Of a DNA stretch of 64,000 nt, positions 1-8,843 are shown in pieces. The notes beneath the pieces were generated by a model. The model saw nothing but the letters and a program-made list of their open reading frames with translations, searched no databases and had not been told where the DNA came from. This stretch comes from Anoxybacteroides voinovskiense (GTDB lineage Bacteria > Bacillota > Bacilli > Bacillales > Anoxybacillaceae): assembly GCF_014196205.1 (NCBI RefSeq), contig NZ_JACIDE010000009.1, positions 1-64,000 of the forward strand, written 5' to 3'. Made by a program: the position numbers and the translations under genes. Position 1 is the stretch's first letter; every line of letters begins with the position of its first letter.

Positions 1-16
1 TTTGTTTTTTCGACAT
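1..16 (-). CDS. Start of an unidentified gene (runs off the left edge)
   Basis: A minus-strand ATG at position 16 begins the reading frame M-S-K-K-Q and is preceded, nine bases away, by a strong ribosome site AGGAAGGAG (complement of 26-34). A second ATG at 22 lies too close to that site. The gene is divergent from hflK. Too little is present to name a product. Confidence 0.4.
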
Positions 17-176
17 GTTCATCGGCTCCTTCCTGTCTTCTGTATGGACATCTTTTTCCCGATTTATACATGTCTACTTTTAAAGGCTCACTCCATGGTC
101 TCCTCCCCAAAGATGATGAAACCTTTTTCTTTTTTTCCCGTATATACATATAAATAACAACGAAAGGCGGGATTGT

Positions 177-1142
177 ATGGGGAAACGTTCCCTTCCAGGA
201 ATCATCGTTGGTACGGTTGCCGGCGCTTTTCTTCTTGTCGCTGCATTAACGTCATGGTATACCGTCGATGAGTCCGAACAAGCCGTTATTTTAACATTTG
301 GTAAAATTGACGAAGAAGTAAGCACACCAGGACTACATTTTAAACTACCATGGCCGATTCAAACGGTAGAAACGTTATCGCGCGAAACGTTCAGTCTACA
401 GTTTGGCTATAAAGAAGAAAACGGAAAAGTAGTCGCCACCAATAAAGGAGACACGAAAATGATTACAGGCGATGAAAATATTGTGCTCGCCGATATGGTC
501 GTGCAGTGGAAAATTACCGACCCTGCCAAATTTCTTTATCGCGCATACGAACCGGAACAAATTTTATACAACGCAACATCTGCTTCTTTACGCAGCGTCA
601 TCGGTAGTTCGAAAATCGATGATGCGCTAACGTCAGGAAAGGCAAAAATTGAAGCTGATGTGCGCGAGTCGTTAACCTCATTAATGAAAAAATATGATAT
701 TGGTATTTCGGTCTTGGCGGTAAAACTGCAAGACGTTGATTTGCCAAATGACAATGTACGCAAAGCGTTCACCAACGTGACCGATGCACGAGAAACGATG
801 AATACAAAAATTAACGAAGCAAATAAATATCGAAACAAACGAACAAAAGAAGCAGAAGGAGAAAAAGATGCCCTACTCTCTCAAGCAGAAGCAGATAAAG
901 TCGCACGCATCGAAAAAGCACGTGGAGATGTCGCGAAATTTAATGCATTATATGAAGAATACAAAAACGCAAAAGACATTACAAAACAACGACTAATGCT
1001 TGAAACGCTTGAACAAGTGCTTCCTTACACGCACATTTACATTATGAACGACGATGGCAACACGTTAAAATATTTGCCGATTCAACCGATCGAAAAACAA
1101 ACGACAGAGAAAAAGACAGAGAAAGGAAGTGGAAACGAATGA
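177..1142 (+). CDS. hflK: HflK, SPFH-domain membrane protein
   Basis: HflK and HflC form a membrane complex that, in the family, wraps and modulates the FtsH protease. This 321-residue protein has one N-terminal membrane segment (about residues 10-28), followed by the SPFH domain beginning with the typical 'DESEQAVILTFGK' stretch, then a long Ala/Glu/Lys-rich coiled coil (about 200-250) and a hydrophilic tail. GGCGGG precedes the ATG. Its stop overlaps the hflC start (ATGA), so the two are translationally coupled. No ftsH is adjacent. Which of the two paralogues is K or C is inferred from order. Confidence 0.88.
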   Translation: MGKRSLPGIIVGTVAGAFLLVAALTSWYTVDESEQAVILTFGKIDEEVSTPGLHFKLPWPIQTVETLSRETFSLQFGYKEENGKVVATNKGDTKMITGDENIVLADMVVQWKITDPAKFLYRAYEPEQILYNATSASLRSVIGSSKIDDALTSGKAKIEADVRESLTSLMKKYDIGISVLAVKLQDVDLPNDNVRKAFTNVTDARETMNTKINEANKYRNKRTKEAEGEKDALLSQAEADKVARIEKARGDVAKFNALYEEYKNAKDITKQRLMLETLEQVLPYTHIYIMNDDGNTLKYLPIQPIEKQTTEKKTEKGSGNE

Positions 1143-2071
1143 CAACCTTCCAAGACGATCAAACCGTCATCCCATTGAAAAAGAAACTACCGACCAGATG
1201 GTTCCGGTTGATTATCGGCGGCGGCATCGGACTTCTTTTGCTTATTATCGTTTTAACAAACGTCTATATCGTTCACGAAAATGAATATAAAGTCGTTCGC
1301 CAGTTTGGGGAAATTGTTCGGATCGAGCAAACACCAGGGTTACGTTTTAAAATTCCATTCATTCAAACCGTGACATCGCTGCCGAAAGCGCAAATTTTTT
1401 ACGATGTCGCGGAAGCGGAAATTAACACAAAAGATAAAAAGCGTATTCTCGTCAATCATTACGCCATTTGGGAAATTACCAATCCGAAAGAAATGATTCA
1501 AAACGCCCGTACGTTAGAAAATGCGGAATCAAAAATGGACGAATTTATTTTTTCTATCGTTCGCACCGAACTTGGACGGTTAAACTACGATGAAATCATT
1601 AACGATGAAAAATCATCTCGCGGTAGCCTCAACGATGAAGTGACAGCGAAAGTGAACGAACTATTACAACAAGACCGCTACGGCATTCGCGTTGTCGATG
1701 TGCGTATGAAACGCATCGACTTGCCTGAAGAAAACGAACAGTCCGTTTACAAACGGATGATTTCAGAGCGCGAATCGAAAGCGCAAGAATATTTATCGAT
1801 GGGAGATGCGCAAAAACAACGCATTATCGCTCAAACAGACCGCGAAGTAAAAGAAATGCTCGCAAAAGCGCAAGCCGATGCCGAACGCATTCGCGCATCG
1901 GGCGAACAAGAAGCAGCACGCATTTACAATGAAACGTTTGCAAAAGACCCTGAATTTTACTCGTTTTACCGTACGCTCGAATCGTACAAAACAACCATTG
2001 GCAAAGACACTGTCGTGATTTTGCCGGCAAACTCCCCATATGCAAAATGGCTATTAGGGCAAACGCGCTGA
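1139..2071 (+). CDS. hflC: HflC, SPFH-domain membrane protein
   Basis: Second subunit of the HflKC complex. It is 310 residues with one membrane segment at about 24-45 and an SPFH domain opening with 'VHENEYKVVRQFGEIV'; the stretch 'LFIPGLRFKIPF'-like (here 'QTPGLRFKIPFIQTV') is typical of prohibitin/HflC proteins. A charged coiled-coil region rich in Ala, Glu and Arg follows at about 225-265. It overlaps hflK by four bases, and its stop codon lies inside the terminator hairpin at 2062-2085, so the transcript ends here. Confidence 0.88.
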   Translation: MTTFQDDQTVIPLKKKLPTRWFRLIIGGGIGLLLLIIVLTNVYIVHENEYKVVRQFGEIVRIEQTPGLRFKIPFIQTVTSLPKAQIFYDVAEAEINTKDKKRILVNHYAIWEITNPKEMIQNARTLENAESKMDEFIFSIVRTELGRLNYDEIINDEKSSRGSLNDEVTAKVNELLQQDRYGIRVVDVRMKRIDLPEENEQSVYKRMISERESKAQEYLSMGDAQKQRIIAQTDREVKEMLAKAQADAERIRASGEQEAARIYNETFAKDPEFYSFYRTLESYKTTIGKDTVVILPANSPYAKWLLGQTR

Positions 2072-2090
2072 TTATTCAGCGCGTTTTACG
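2062..2090 (+). terminator. Rho-independent terminator of hflKC
   Basis: A perfect 10-bp stem (AACGCGCTGA, 2062-2071, with TCAGCGCGTT, 2076-2085) closes a TTAT loop and is followed by TT. It overlaps the hflC stop codon. Confidence 0.7.
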
Positions 2091-2141
2091 TTGTAATCGT
2101 AAAGATGAGCGAACACGAAAACTTGTAGCGGCGGCACTTTC

Positions 2142-2369
2142 TTAACGGACTCTTTTCTGACTAAAATAGGAAAGACCTAAAGCAAGAAATAAAACGATTC
2201 CGCCAAGTAGATACCACTTTTGCCCCTCATACGATAGCATAAGAATAAGCTCCCACCCGTTTGCCGGGCCGGAATTTGGGTCATTGCTAAACGGATAAGC
2301 AAAATAGAATGGCAGACTGCCCATGATGGTGGACAACAACCCAATGACCAGTATAAAACTTTTCTTCAT
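2142..2369 (-). CDS. Small two-helix membrane protein, unknown
   Basis: The chosen start, ATG at 2369, follows GAGGGG; a longer version would begin at 2387. The 75-residue product has two hydrophobic segments (about 4-26 and 53-70) separated by a polar loop with 'NDPNSGPANGW'. It has the look of small Bacillus membrane proteins of unknown role. It is convergent with hflC and lies 35 bases downstream of the SDR gene on the same strand, so it may be its transcriptional partner. No function is claimed. Confidence 0.6.
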   Translation of the reverse strand: MKKSFILVIGLLSTIMGSLPFYFAYPFSNDPNSGPANGWELILMLSYEGQKWYLLGGIVLFLALGLSYFSQKRVR

Positions 2370-2404
2370 AAGTCCCCTCGCATTCATGGGAATTTTTATT
2401 GGAT

Positions 2405-3499
2405 TTAGCGAATCACCAGCTGTTTGGTGTCGTCATGCCGATGTTTTCGGTAATAACGCGCCATCACTGGAATGACGTCGCGGAAATCGGGGCAAGCAAT
2501 GCCTGCTTTTATTAACGTGTTGCGTGCGTTTGTCGCATCATATATAGAGGCACATTCAAAATATTCAAGCGCTTCTTTTTCCACACGCAGCCATTGGCGG
2601 ATAAACGAAAACGACATCGCCCATTTAGCAAGACGAAGCGGCAACGTTCCTTTCGGTTCTTTTCCAAGATACTCGGTCATCATCATTTGATAAATGTCTC
2701 TCATTTTGTATGGGTTCGGATCGGTTAAATGGTACGTTTCCCCAACCGCTTCGTCCGCATGAGCCAAATAAAGCGTCGCTTCAATAATGTAGTCCACTGG
2801 AACAAAATTTCCTTGCGCTTCTCCTTTGCCGAGATACGGAATAATCGGAAGAAATTTGAGACGTTCAAACATATTGAGCATAAAGTACAACCCATCAAAT
2901 TTTATCGTCTCCCCCGTTTTCGAATGACCAACGACAATACCTGGGCGAATAATGGTTGTTGGTACGTGACGCGCTACTTCCTGTACGGCTACTTCAGCAA
3001 GAAATTTTGTTTCTTCGTAATGGTTTTTAAACGCTTGCCCTTTGTCAAGTTCGTGCTCGAAAATCACCCCTTGCCGTGTTCCTGATACGTAGGCAGTGCT
3101 AAAGTACACATAGCGCTGCAAATTCGGAAGCGATGATACCCATTCGTTTACTCGTTTCGTTCCTTCGACATTAACGGTTCGAGCGATGTTTTCAGGAACA
3201 GCTAAATCGTAAATGGCTGCAAGATGGAACACATGGGTGACCGACGGTGCCAACATGTGAAGAAGTTCTCTTGAGAGTGCAAGGTGCGGTTTGGTAATAT
3301 CCCCTTCGACCACTTCCCATTTTTCGTGTGGAAAATGAGTGGCAGAACAAATTCTCTCTTTTTCTGCTATCGCCTTATCTTTCATATGAGGAAGCACCAG
3401 TGTATATATCTTTTCTGGAGCCCATTTCCCGATTAGCTCCTCAAGCAACATCGAGGCAATAAATCCCGGAAATCCGGTGAAAAAATACACCTTCCCCAC
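2405..3499 (-). CDS. Extended SDR oxidoreductase, thioester-reductase/male-sterility type
   Basis: This 364-residue protein has a dinucleotide-binding fold: 'FFTGFPGFIAS' at residues 6-16, an acidic 'EGDITKP' at 65-71, Ser134 in 'YFSTAYVSG' and the catalytic Tyr/Lys pair Y161-E-E-T-K165. The layout matches the NAD_binding_4 branch that reduces acyl thioesters or acyl-CoA, though many members are uncharacterised. The start is GTG at 3499 behind GGGGGAG. The substrate cannot be told from sequence; no acyl-carrier protein is nearby. Confidence 0.7.
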   Translation of the reverse strand: MGKVYFFTGFPGFIASMLLEELIGKWAPEKIYTLVLPHMKDKAIAEKERICSATHFPHEKWEVVEGDITKPHLALSRELLHMLAPSVTHVFHLAAIYDLAVPENIARTVNVEGTKRVNEWVSSLPNLQRYVYFSTAYVSGTRQGVIFEHELDKGQAFKNHYEETKFLAEVAVQEVARHVPTTIIRPGIVVGHSKTGETIKFDGLYFMLNMFERLKFLPIIPYLGKGEAQGNFVPVDYIIEATLYLAHADEAVGETYHLTDPNPYKMRDIYQMMMTEYLGKEPKGTLPLRLAKWAMSFSFIRQWLRVEKEALEYFECASIYDATNARNTLIKAGIACPDFRDVIPVMARYYRKHRHDDTKQLVIR

Positions 3500-3666
3500 C
3501 GCTTACTCCCCCCTTCGTTTTTAACGCTTTTATCGATTTTCCCTTATTACTTCCCTATTTTTTTCGCCAAAATTGCCCGAACTCCTACTTTCACCATATG
3601 TTTTCGGAAAGCAGGAAAGAAGAATGTATATGGTGTAGGAAAAATTTTCAAAATAGTTGTTTCCCA

Positions 3667-5955
3667 TCAATTCCGTTCAGCATGATGCAAAAACGGACTC
3701 GGTTCGCCTACACTATATAGGTGCAAGTAATGCATCGCTCGCGTGCAGGCGGTGTAGAACAGTCTGCGTAGGCGCTCGTCGCCATATACTTGTGCGGATG
3801 CATTATAAATGATAACGGCATCGAACTCAATCCCTTTCGCTAAATACGCCGGGATGACAATCACCCCTTGTTCATATGAAGTCGATTCACTTGTCATAAG
3901 CTTTATTCCTTCAAGATGGCGCAATGATTCGTATGCTAACGTACTTTCTGCAGCAGATTTGCATATAATCGCAATCGTGTGATATTGTTTCCGCAAGTCT
4001 TCCACTTTCGAAGCAATCGAACGGTGTAATTCCGCATGATTCCCCACTAGTGTCAATACCGGTCGTTCGCCATCGCGCTCAAAAGCGATAATCCGTTCAC
4101 CATCCGGCACGAGTCGACGCGTAAATTCAATGATCGGTTTGGTGGAGCGGTAGCTACGGGTCAACGTGATGATCTCCGTTTGATCAGAGCCGTATAAGTT
4201 AGTAAGCGTATGAAAATCGACCATATCACTCGCATGCACAAATATCGCTTGGTTAAAATCGCCAAGCACCGTCATTCGTGCGGAAGGAAACAAACGTTTT
4301 AAAAATTCAAATTGAAACGGAGAATAATCTTGTGCTTCATCTACAAACACGTGTTTGATGGAAAGGTTTGTTTGAAACCCATGGATGAGCTCTTGCAAAA
4401 ATAAATACGGCGTAGCATCCTCATAACACAATTTGCCTTCCTCTAGCATATTCACAGTCAGTCGGCAAATATCGTCCCATTCTTTCGGCACTTCCCCTTC
4501 CATCCATTGCTTGATCAACATTGGATGAACGAAAAGTTGCTTGTATATTCCTTTCATATCGATGAAACGAAGCGCCCGAATCCATTGGCGCAACGGCTTC
4601 ATTTTCCGCTGAACGACCAAACGAGCAAGCGCCTTTTCATAAGCATGAAACGAAGCTTCAAAACCGCGCTTTTTTTGTAAGTGGGCATAAACTTTTTGGC
4701 AATCCTCGTTGCTAAGCAACTCCATCTCTTCTCGCACCCACGGTTTCGTTCGTTCCCATTTCTCCACTTCATCTACTTGTTTCATTAGCCATTCGACTAA
4801 CTTTTCTAGCCTATGAGGAAGACGAGTCGACGTGTCGCTATAAAACTTTTCCTCGATTTGTTTAGCAGTAATTATCGGCTTTCCTCTAAAAACCACATCT
4901 TTAAACAACATACCAGCTGATTGTAGAGATCGGCTGTATGCTTTAATCGTTTCAAAAAAGCGTGCCGATGCCTTGAACCGGATACTCGCATTCCTAATCT
5001 CAGCTGCGTCATCGGATGCGGTCAACACATCTTCCATTTGCTCGTAAGGTCCCTCTATTTGAAACTCGCTACTTAGCCGATGATTTAAATATTCTTGGAA
5101 GGTGACTTGCTGCATATTTTCTTCGCCAAGTTCCGGCAGTACATTTGACACGTAGTGATTAAACATCGAGTTAGGCGAAAATAAAATAATTTGATCCGAT
5201 GTCATATTCCGATACTTATAAAGCAAATAAGCTACTCGTTGCAACGCAGCCGATGTCTTTCCGCTTCCAGCAGCACCTTGAACAATAAGCAATTTCCCCC
5301 GATCGTGCCGGATGATTCGGTTTTGTTCCTGTTGAATGGAGGCTACTATGTTGTGCATATAGTTATCTGTATTTTTCCCGAGCACTTGTTGTAAAATCTC
5401 GTCGCCAATGGTGAGGCTTGTATCGAACATCGCTTCGATTACGCCACCCCGAATCATATATTGCCACTTTTTCTCTAACAAGCCACGCACAATCCCTTCA
5501 GGGGTCATATATTCGGCCGGACCGAGCAAATAATCGTAGTAGACACTTGAAATTGGCGCCCGCCAGTCGTAGATGAGGATGTTTTCTCCATCCATGAGCG
5601 TAGAAATGCCGATATATATTTGCTCAGCGACGGAAGTTCCTTCTTCGAGAAAATCGATGCGTCCGAAATAAGGCACTTCCTGCATACGGCGTAGCGTAGA
5701 CAATTTTTTGAAAGCGTGCCTATGGGTGCTTTGGCTGACAGACAAAGCTTGTGCCTGTTGCCTTAAGCCGATGATCGTTTCAAGATAATCGTCAAAAGTA
5801 TCGGTATTTACTTTCACGTCATCCCAAAAATGTTTGCGAATATCGATTACTTCCTTCCGGCGTTGGATGGTCTCTTTTTCAAGCATATGGATTTGCTCTG
5901 TAATCGTCTCCATGACCCTATCCAATCGTGCTTGCTCTTGCTCGCGTTCTTTCAT
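3667..5955 (-). CDS. helD: HelD, RNA polymerase-recycling UvrD-like ATPase
   Basis: HelD pulls stalled RNA polymerase off DNA using ATP and works with the delta subunit in Bacillus. The protein is about 762 residues, close to the Bacillus length. It begins with a charged coiled-coil arm (1-75) that in the family enters the secondary channel; Walker A is 'GAAGSGKTSAALQ' at about 230; Walker B is 'HVFVDEAQDYSPFQ'; 'TLTRSYRST' and a C-terminal 'FYTACTRAMH' motif VI follow. ATG at 5955 is chosen because AAGGAG sits eight bases before it; the upstream GTG at 5964 is too close. Confidence 0.9.
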   Translation of the reverse strand: MKEREQEQARLDRVMETITEQIHMLEKETIQRRKEVIDIRKHFWDDVKVNTDTFDDYLETIIGLRQQAQALSVSQSTHRHAFKKLSTLRRMQEVPYFGRIDFLEEGTSVAEQIYIGISTLMDGENILIYDWRAPISSVYYDYLLGPAEYMTPEGIVRGLLEKKWQYMIRGGVIEAMFDTSLTIGDEILQQVLGKNTDNYMHNIVASIQQEQNRIIRHDRGKLLIVQGAAGSGKTSAALQRVAYLLYKYRNMTSDQIILFSPNSMFNHYVSNVLPELGEENMQQVTFQEYLNHRLSSEFQIEGPYEQMEDVLTASDDAAEIRNASIRFKASARFFETIKAYSRSLQSAGMLFKDVVFRGKPIITAKQIEEKFYSDTSTRLPHRLEKLVEWLMKQVDEVEKWERTKPWVREEMELLSNEDCQKVYAHLQKKRGFEASFHAYEKALARLVVQRKMKPLRQWIRALRFIDMKGIYKQLFVHPMLIKQWMEGEVPKEWDDICRLTVNMLEEGKLCYEDATPYLFLQELIHGFQTNLSIKHVFVDEAQDYSPFQFEFLKRLFPSARMTVLGDFNQAIFVHASDMVDFHTLTNLYGSDQTEIITLTRSYRSTKPIIEFTRRLVPDGERIIAFERDGERPVLTLVGNHAELHRSIASKVEDLRKQYHTIAIICKSAAESTLAYESLRHLEGIKLMTSESTSYEQGVIVIPAYLAKGIEFDAVIIYNASAQVYGDERLRRLFYTACTRAMHYLHLYSVGEPSPFLHHAERN

Positions 5956-6023
5956 TTCGATCACTCCTTGTAAAAATGAGTCCCCCCACTTTCCTTATTT
6001 AGCGGAGGTTCAAAAAATGATAG

Positions 6024-6052
6024 TTGACGGAAACGATATTTTGTTGTATAAT
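6024..6052 (+). promoter_or_regulatory. Sigma-A-like promoter with no plus-strand gene behind it
   Basis: TTGACG (6024-6029), a 17-base spacer and TATAAT (6047-6052). It points toward the ReoY-type gene, which is on the other strand. The A/T-rich block 6047-6090 could also hold the helD promoter on the minus strand (TTGTAT, 18 bases, TATTAT). Confidence 0.55.
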
Positions 6053-6059
6053 TATAATA

Positions 6060-6228
6060 GGGATATTATTTAATAAAATACAAAAACGTGTTTCTATTCT
6101 ACTTTATCATATTTCTTCTCTTTTATCAATGCACGTCATCATTTCTCCTTTCGGCCATCCGCTATCCTTTTTATATTAAATGAACGGCCAAAGCAGACAA
6201 GTGGTCAGCTTTGGCCTTCGTATTTTTT
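6060..6228 (+). ncRNA. Possible small RNA between helD and the ReoY-type gene
   Basis: A transcript from the promoter at 6024-6052 would meet a hairpin (GGCCAAAGC 6186-6194 with GCTTTGGCC 6208-6216) followed by TTCGTATTTTTT, giving a discrete RNA of about 165 bases with no convincing reading frame. The hairpin also overlaps the stop codon region of the minus-strand ReoY-type gene, for which it may simply be the terminator. Confidence 0.3.
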
Positions 6229-6762
6229 CAGCTGCTCTGTCAACTGTTGAAACAATGCGATGTCTTTCCGGTCAAGCGCTTGGTCAATTTGCATTTTTAA
6301 TCTTGCCACTTCATGGCGCTTTAATGATTCATCCAACACTTCTTCTGCCGCTTTCGCCATTTTCTCATGGAGTTCGTACCGCCTGACGTTGTCAAACGCC
6401 CGATGATCGGTGAGCCGAAGGTAGGAAAAATTTCGCGACTTTCCAGGAAAATGGAGTGTTAAATACAGTGGTTCGTTTGGATGCAGCGCCAAATCACTCA
6501 TAATCGCCGCCAAACTCGTACTTTTTTGACCATGTTGATAAAATACGAGCCCTTCTTCCTCGGCCATCGCAGTCGAAATAATGAGCCATCGCGCCTGCTT
6601 TTTCTCCGTTTCCGTAAAATGGACGTTTTGAAGCAAATGGGAATGTTGAAGCAAATATTTCAAGACAAATCGGGCATCTGGATGCTTTAGACGATACGTT
6701 TGCAAAAAAGACGTTAAAAAATTGCGCTTTTCTAACCACGATACCCATTCCATCGCAACCAT
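6205..6762 (-). CDS. ReoY/YpiB-family (UPF0302) protein with IDEAL-type C-terminus
   Basis: The 185-residue protein has the YpiB/ReoY layout: an N-terminal 'WVSWLEKRNFLTSFLQTYRLKHPDARFVLKYL'-type domain (conserved words W, KR.FL..FL, LKYLL..H.LL..VHF) and, at about 158-180, an IDEAL-type segment 'LKMQIDQALDRKDIALFQQL'. In Listeria ReoY helps ClpCP degrade MurA; the Bacillus orthologue lies next to aro/qcr genes, so this copy in another context may be a paralogue. ATG at 6762 follows GGGAGGAGG. Confidence 0.7.
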   Translation of the reverse strand: MVAMEWVSWLEKRNFLTSFLQTYRLKHPDARFVLKYLLQHSHLLQNVHFTETEKKQARWLIISTAMAEEEGLVFYQHGQKSTSLAAIMSDLALHPNEPLYLTLHFPGKSRNFSYLRLTDHRAFDNVRRYELHEKMAKAAEEVLDESLKRHEVARLKMQIDQALDRKDIALFQQLTEQLKKYEGQS

Positions 6763-6896
6763 TCCCTCCTCCCTACTTGTTTAACGTCAGTGTTATACAA
6801 TGGCATTTACTGTTATATAGAAGTCCGCTAATATGAAGGTTAATCAAGTATACCATATGTGATAGTCTATTTCATTACTAGAGGGGTGGAGAAAGA

Positions 6897-8162
6897 TTGG
6901 CTCGCATTCATTATAGCTGGGTTATTTTACTGATCGCTTTTTTCTCGATTCTGGTTGCCGGTATTGTCCGATCTTCGTCAGGGGTGTTTATCGTTCCGTT
7001 CGAAACGGATTTTGGCTGGGAACGGTCGACGATTTCGTTTGCGTTTGCACTTAGCCTTTTTCTATACGGGATATCTGGTCCGTTTATGGCGGCGCTAGTA
7101 GAGGTCATCGGTCTAAAGAAAATGATGGGGTTGGCGATGGCAACGCTATTAGTGGGAGTGTCGTTTACTTTTTGGATGACAACATCGTGGCAGTTGATTT
7201 TGCTTTGGGGAGTAATTATTAGCTTAGGTTCTAGTTTGTTTTTAACCGTATTAAGCTCCCATGTAGTGAATCAATGGTTTGGCGAAAAAAGAGGATTGGC
7301 ACTTGGTATTTTAACTGCAAGCACAGCGACAGGACAGCTAGTGTTATTGCCTGTATTGGCGATGCTTGTCGAAACATATTCGTGGAAATGGGCGATGGGG
7401 CTCATTTTCCTACTTGCTTTTCTTATGTTGCTTGTCATTTTACTTTTTATGAAAAACTCACCAAAAGAAATCGGGCTTCTTCCGTATGGATTAAAAGAGG
7501 ATTGGAGCGTTAGCGAAACAAGCGAAAAGAAAAATCCGATTGCTATTGCCTTTCAAACGTTAGGAGAAGCGGTGCGCGTAAAAGAGTTTTGGTTGCTTGC
7601 CGGAAGTTTTTTTATTTGTGGGCTTTCGAGTAGCGGTTTAATCGGTACGCACTTTATTTCTTACTGTATGGGATTTGGATTTACGGCGGTCACAGCCGCT
7701 TCGATGCTTTCGTTAATGGGCGTGTTTGATTTAGTCGGAACGACGCTTTCTGGTTGGCTGTCGGATCGATTCGATAACCGCTGGTTGTTGTTTTGGTATT
7801 ACGGGTTAAGAGGACTTGCACTCTTGCTTCTTCCGTTTGCGCTTTCCGAAGGCTCTGTCGTGCTGCTTGTGATTTTTTCTATTTTTTATGGCTTGGACTG
7901 GATTGCGACCGTCCCTCCCACCGTCAATATCTCAAGGCAAGTGTTCGGAATGGAAAAAAGCGTCGTCGTCTACGGATGGATTTTCGCTGCTCACCAATTA
8001 GGTTCTGCGGTCGCCGCAAGCGGTGCAGGAATTATATACCAAATGTTCGACTCTTATTCGTGGGCCTTTACGCTTGCTGGTCTATTTTGCTTATTCGCAA
8101 GTCTTTTTGTTCTTGTAATGAAAAAACAAAAAAGAGAAGTCAGTTTGTCTCCATCGGCATGA
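6897..8162 (+). CDS. MFS transporter
   Basis: A 421-residue protein with about twelve hydrophobic segments and a basic cytoplasmic loop near residue 200 ('KEDWSVSETSEKKN'), as in the major facilitator superfamily. The motif-A-like loop 'GLKKMMG' follows helix 2 and 'WLSDRFDNRW' follows helix 8. It resembles the monocarboxylate/oxalate-formate branch, but the substrate cannot be assigned. The start is TTG at 6897 behind GAGGGGTGGAG. Its 3' end is convergent with a frameshifted gene at 8160-8501. Confidence 0.8.
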   Translation: MARIHYSWVILLIAFFSILVAGIVRSSSGVFIVPFETDFGWERSTISFAFALSLFLYGISGPFMAALVEVIGLKKMMGLAMATLLVGVSFTFWMTTSWQLILLWGVIISLGSSLFLTVLSSHVVNQWFGEKRGLALGILTASTATGQLVLLPVLAMLVETYSWKWAMGLIFLLAFLMLLVILLFMKNSPKEIGLLPYGLKEDWSVSETSEKKNPIAIAFQTLGEAVRVKEFWLLAGSFFICGLSSSGLIGTHFISYCMGFGFTAVTAASMLSLMGVFDLVGTTLSGWLSDRFDNRWLLFWYYGLRGLALLLLPFALSEGSVVLLVIFSIFYGLDWIATVPPTVNISRQVFGMEKSVVVYGWIFAAHQLGSAVAASGAGIIYQMFDSYSWAFTLAGLFCLFASLFVLVMKKQKREVSLSPSA

Positions 8163-8501
8163 AATAGAAAGCCCTTCATTTGCAATATGTTTATCATATT
8201 CGTAGCCAATAAATAAATAAATGCATTGATGCAAGTGTTGATATAAGCCATTACTACATCCCCAATATCGCGAACGAGGATAGAGAACATAATGATGCTT
8301 AAGCATAGCGCCAACTAAAGAACGCCGAAATGACGCCTTTTGGTTAAGTCGATTTCTGATGACACCAACAATAATCGAACCGATTGCAACACCTAAAAAA
8401 GAACGATATGAGTAATATCCAACGTTAAAAGATTGAAAAAGGAAAGAAAATAATAAAATTAGCGTCGCACAAACCGCGTCAAAAAGATACCATTTTTTCA
8501 C
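8160..8501 (-). pseudogene. Frameshifted small membrane protein
   Basis: A minus-strand frame starts at 8501 ('MKKWYLFDAVCATLILLFS') with two hydrophobic helices and runs to 'RRSLVGAML' near 8300. There the hydrophobic pattern jumps to another frame, 'SIIMFSILVRDIGDVVMAYI...LATNMINILQMKGF'. Removing one A from TTAAGC at about 8298-8303 joins the two without loss. The continued frame runs into the 3' end of the MFS gene without a stop of its own. Either a real one-base insertion or a sequencing error. The family is not recognised. Confidence 0.55.
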
Positions 8502-8795
8502 TTAACCATTCCTTTCGTCTATAAATCGAAAATGTTTAGAAATAATTGGGTAACCTTTCCGTTCGTTTCGGTCTTCAGCTTGCAACTGTTCAGCAACATT
8601 TCATTTTCACCAACAAATGCAAATCCTATAGTTGAGGTTATTATAGCAAAAAAAAAACAAAAAAACTTGTCGGAACTTGTAAAAAGATAAAATTTTCCTC
8701 CTTCTTCTGTTCATCGTCTTTGGCGAGGAGACTCCCACTTCAACGACCAAAGGGAGTAAGTGGGAGAGGAATCGCTTTTTTGTGTGTTTTTGTAT

Positions 8796-8826
8796 CACTA
8801 AAAAATATGATATAATATATTTAGTG
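8796..8826 (+). promoter_or_regulatory. tnpB promoter inside an inverted repeat
   Basis: TATAAT at 8811-8816 lies between CACTAAA (8796-8802) and TTTAGTG (8820-8826), a perfect 7-bp inverted repeat just upstream of the tnpB ribosome site. The repeat could limit expression. Confidence 0.4.
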
Positions 8827-8843
8827 AAAGAGAGGTGAGACAA

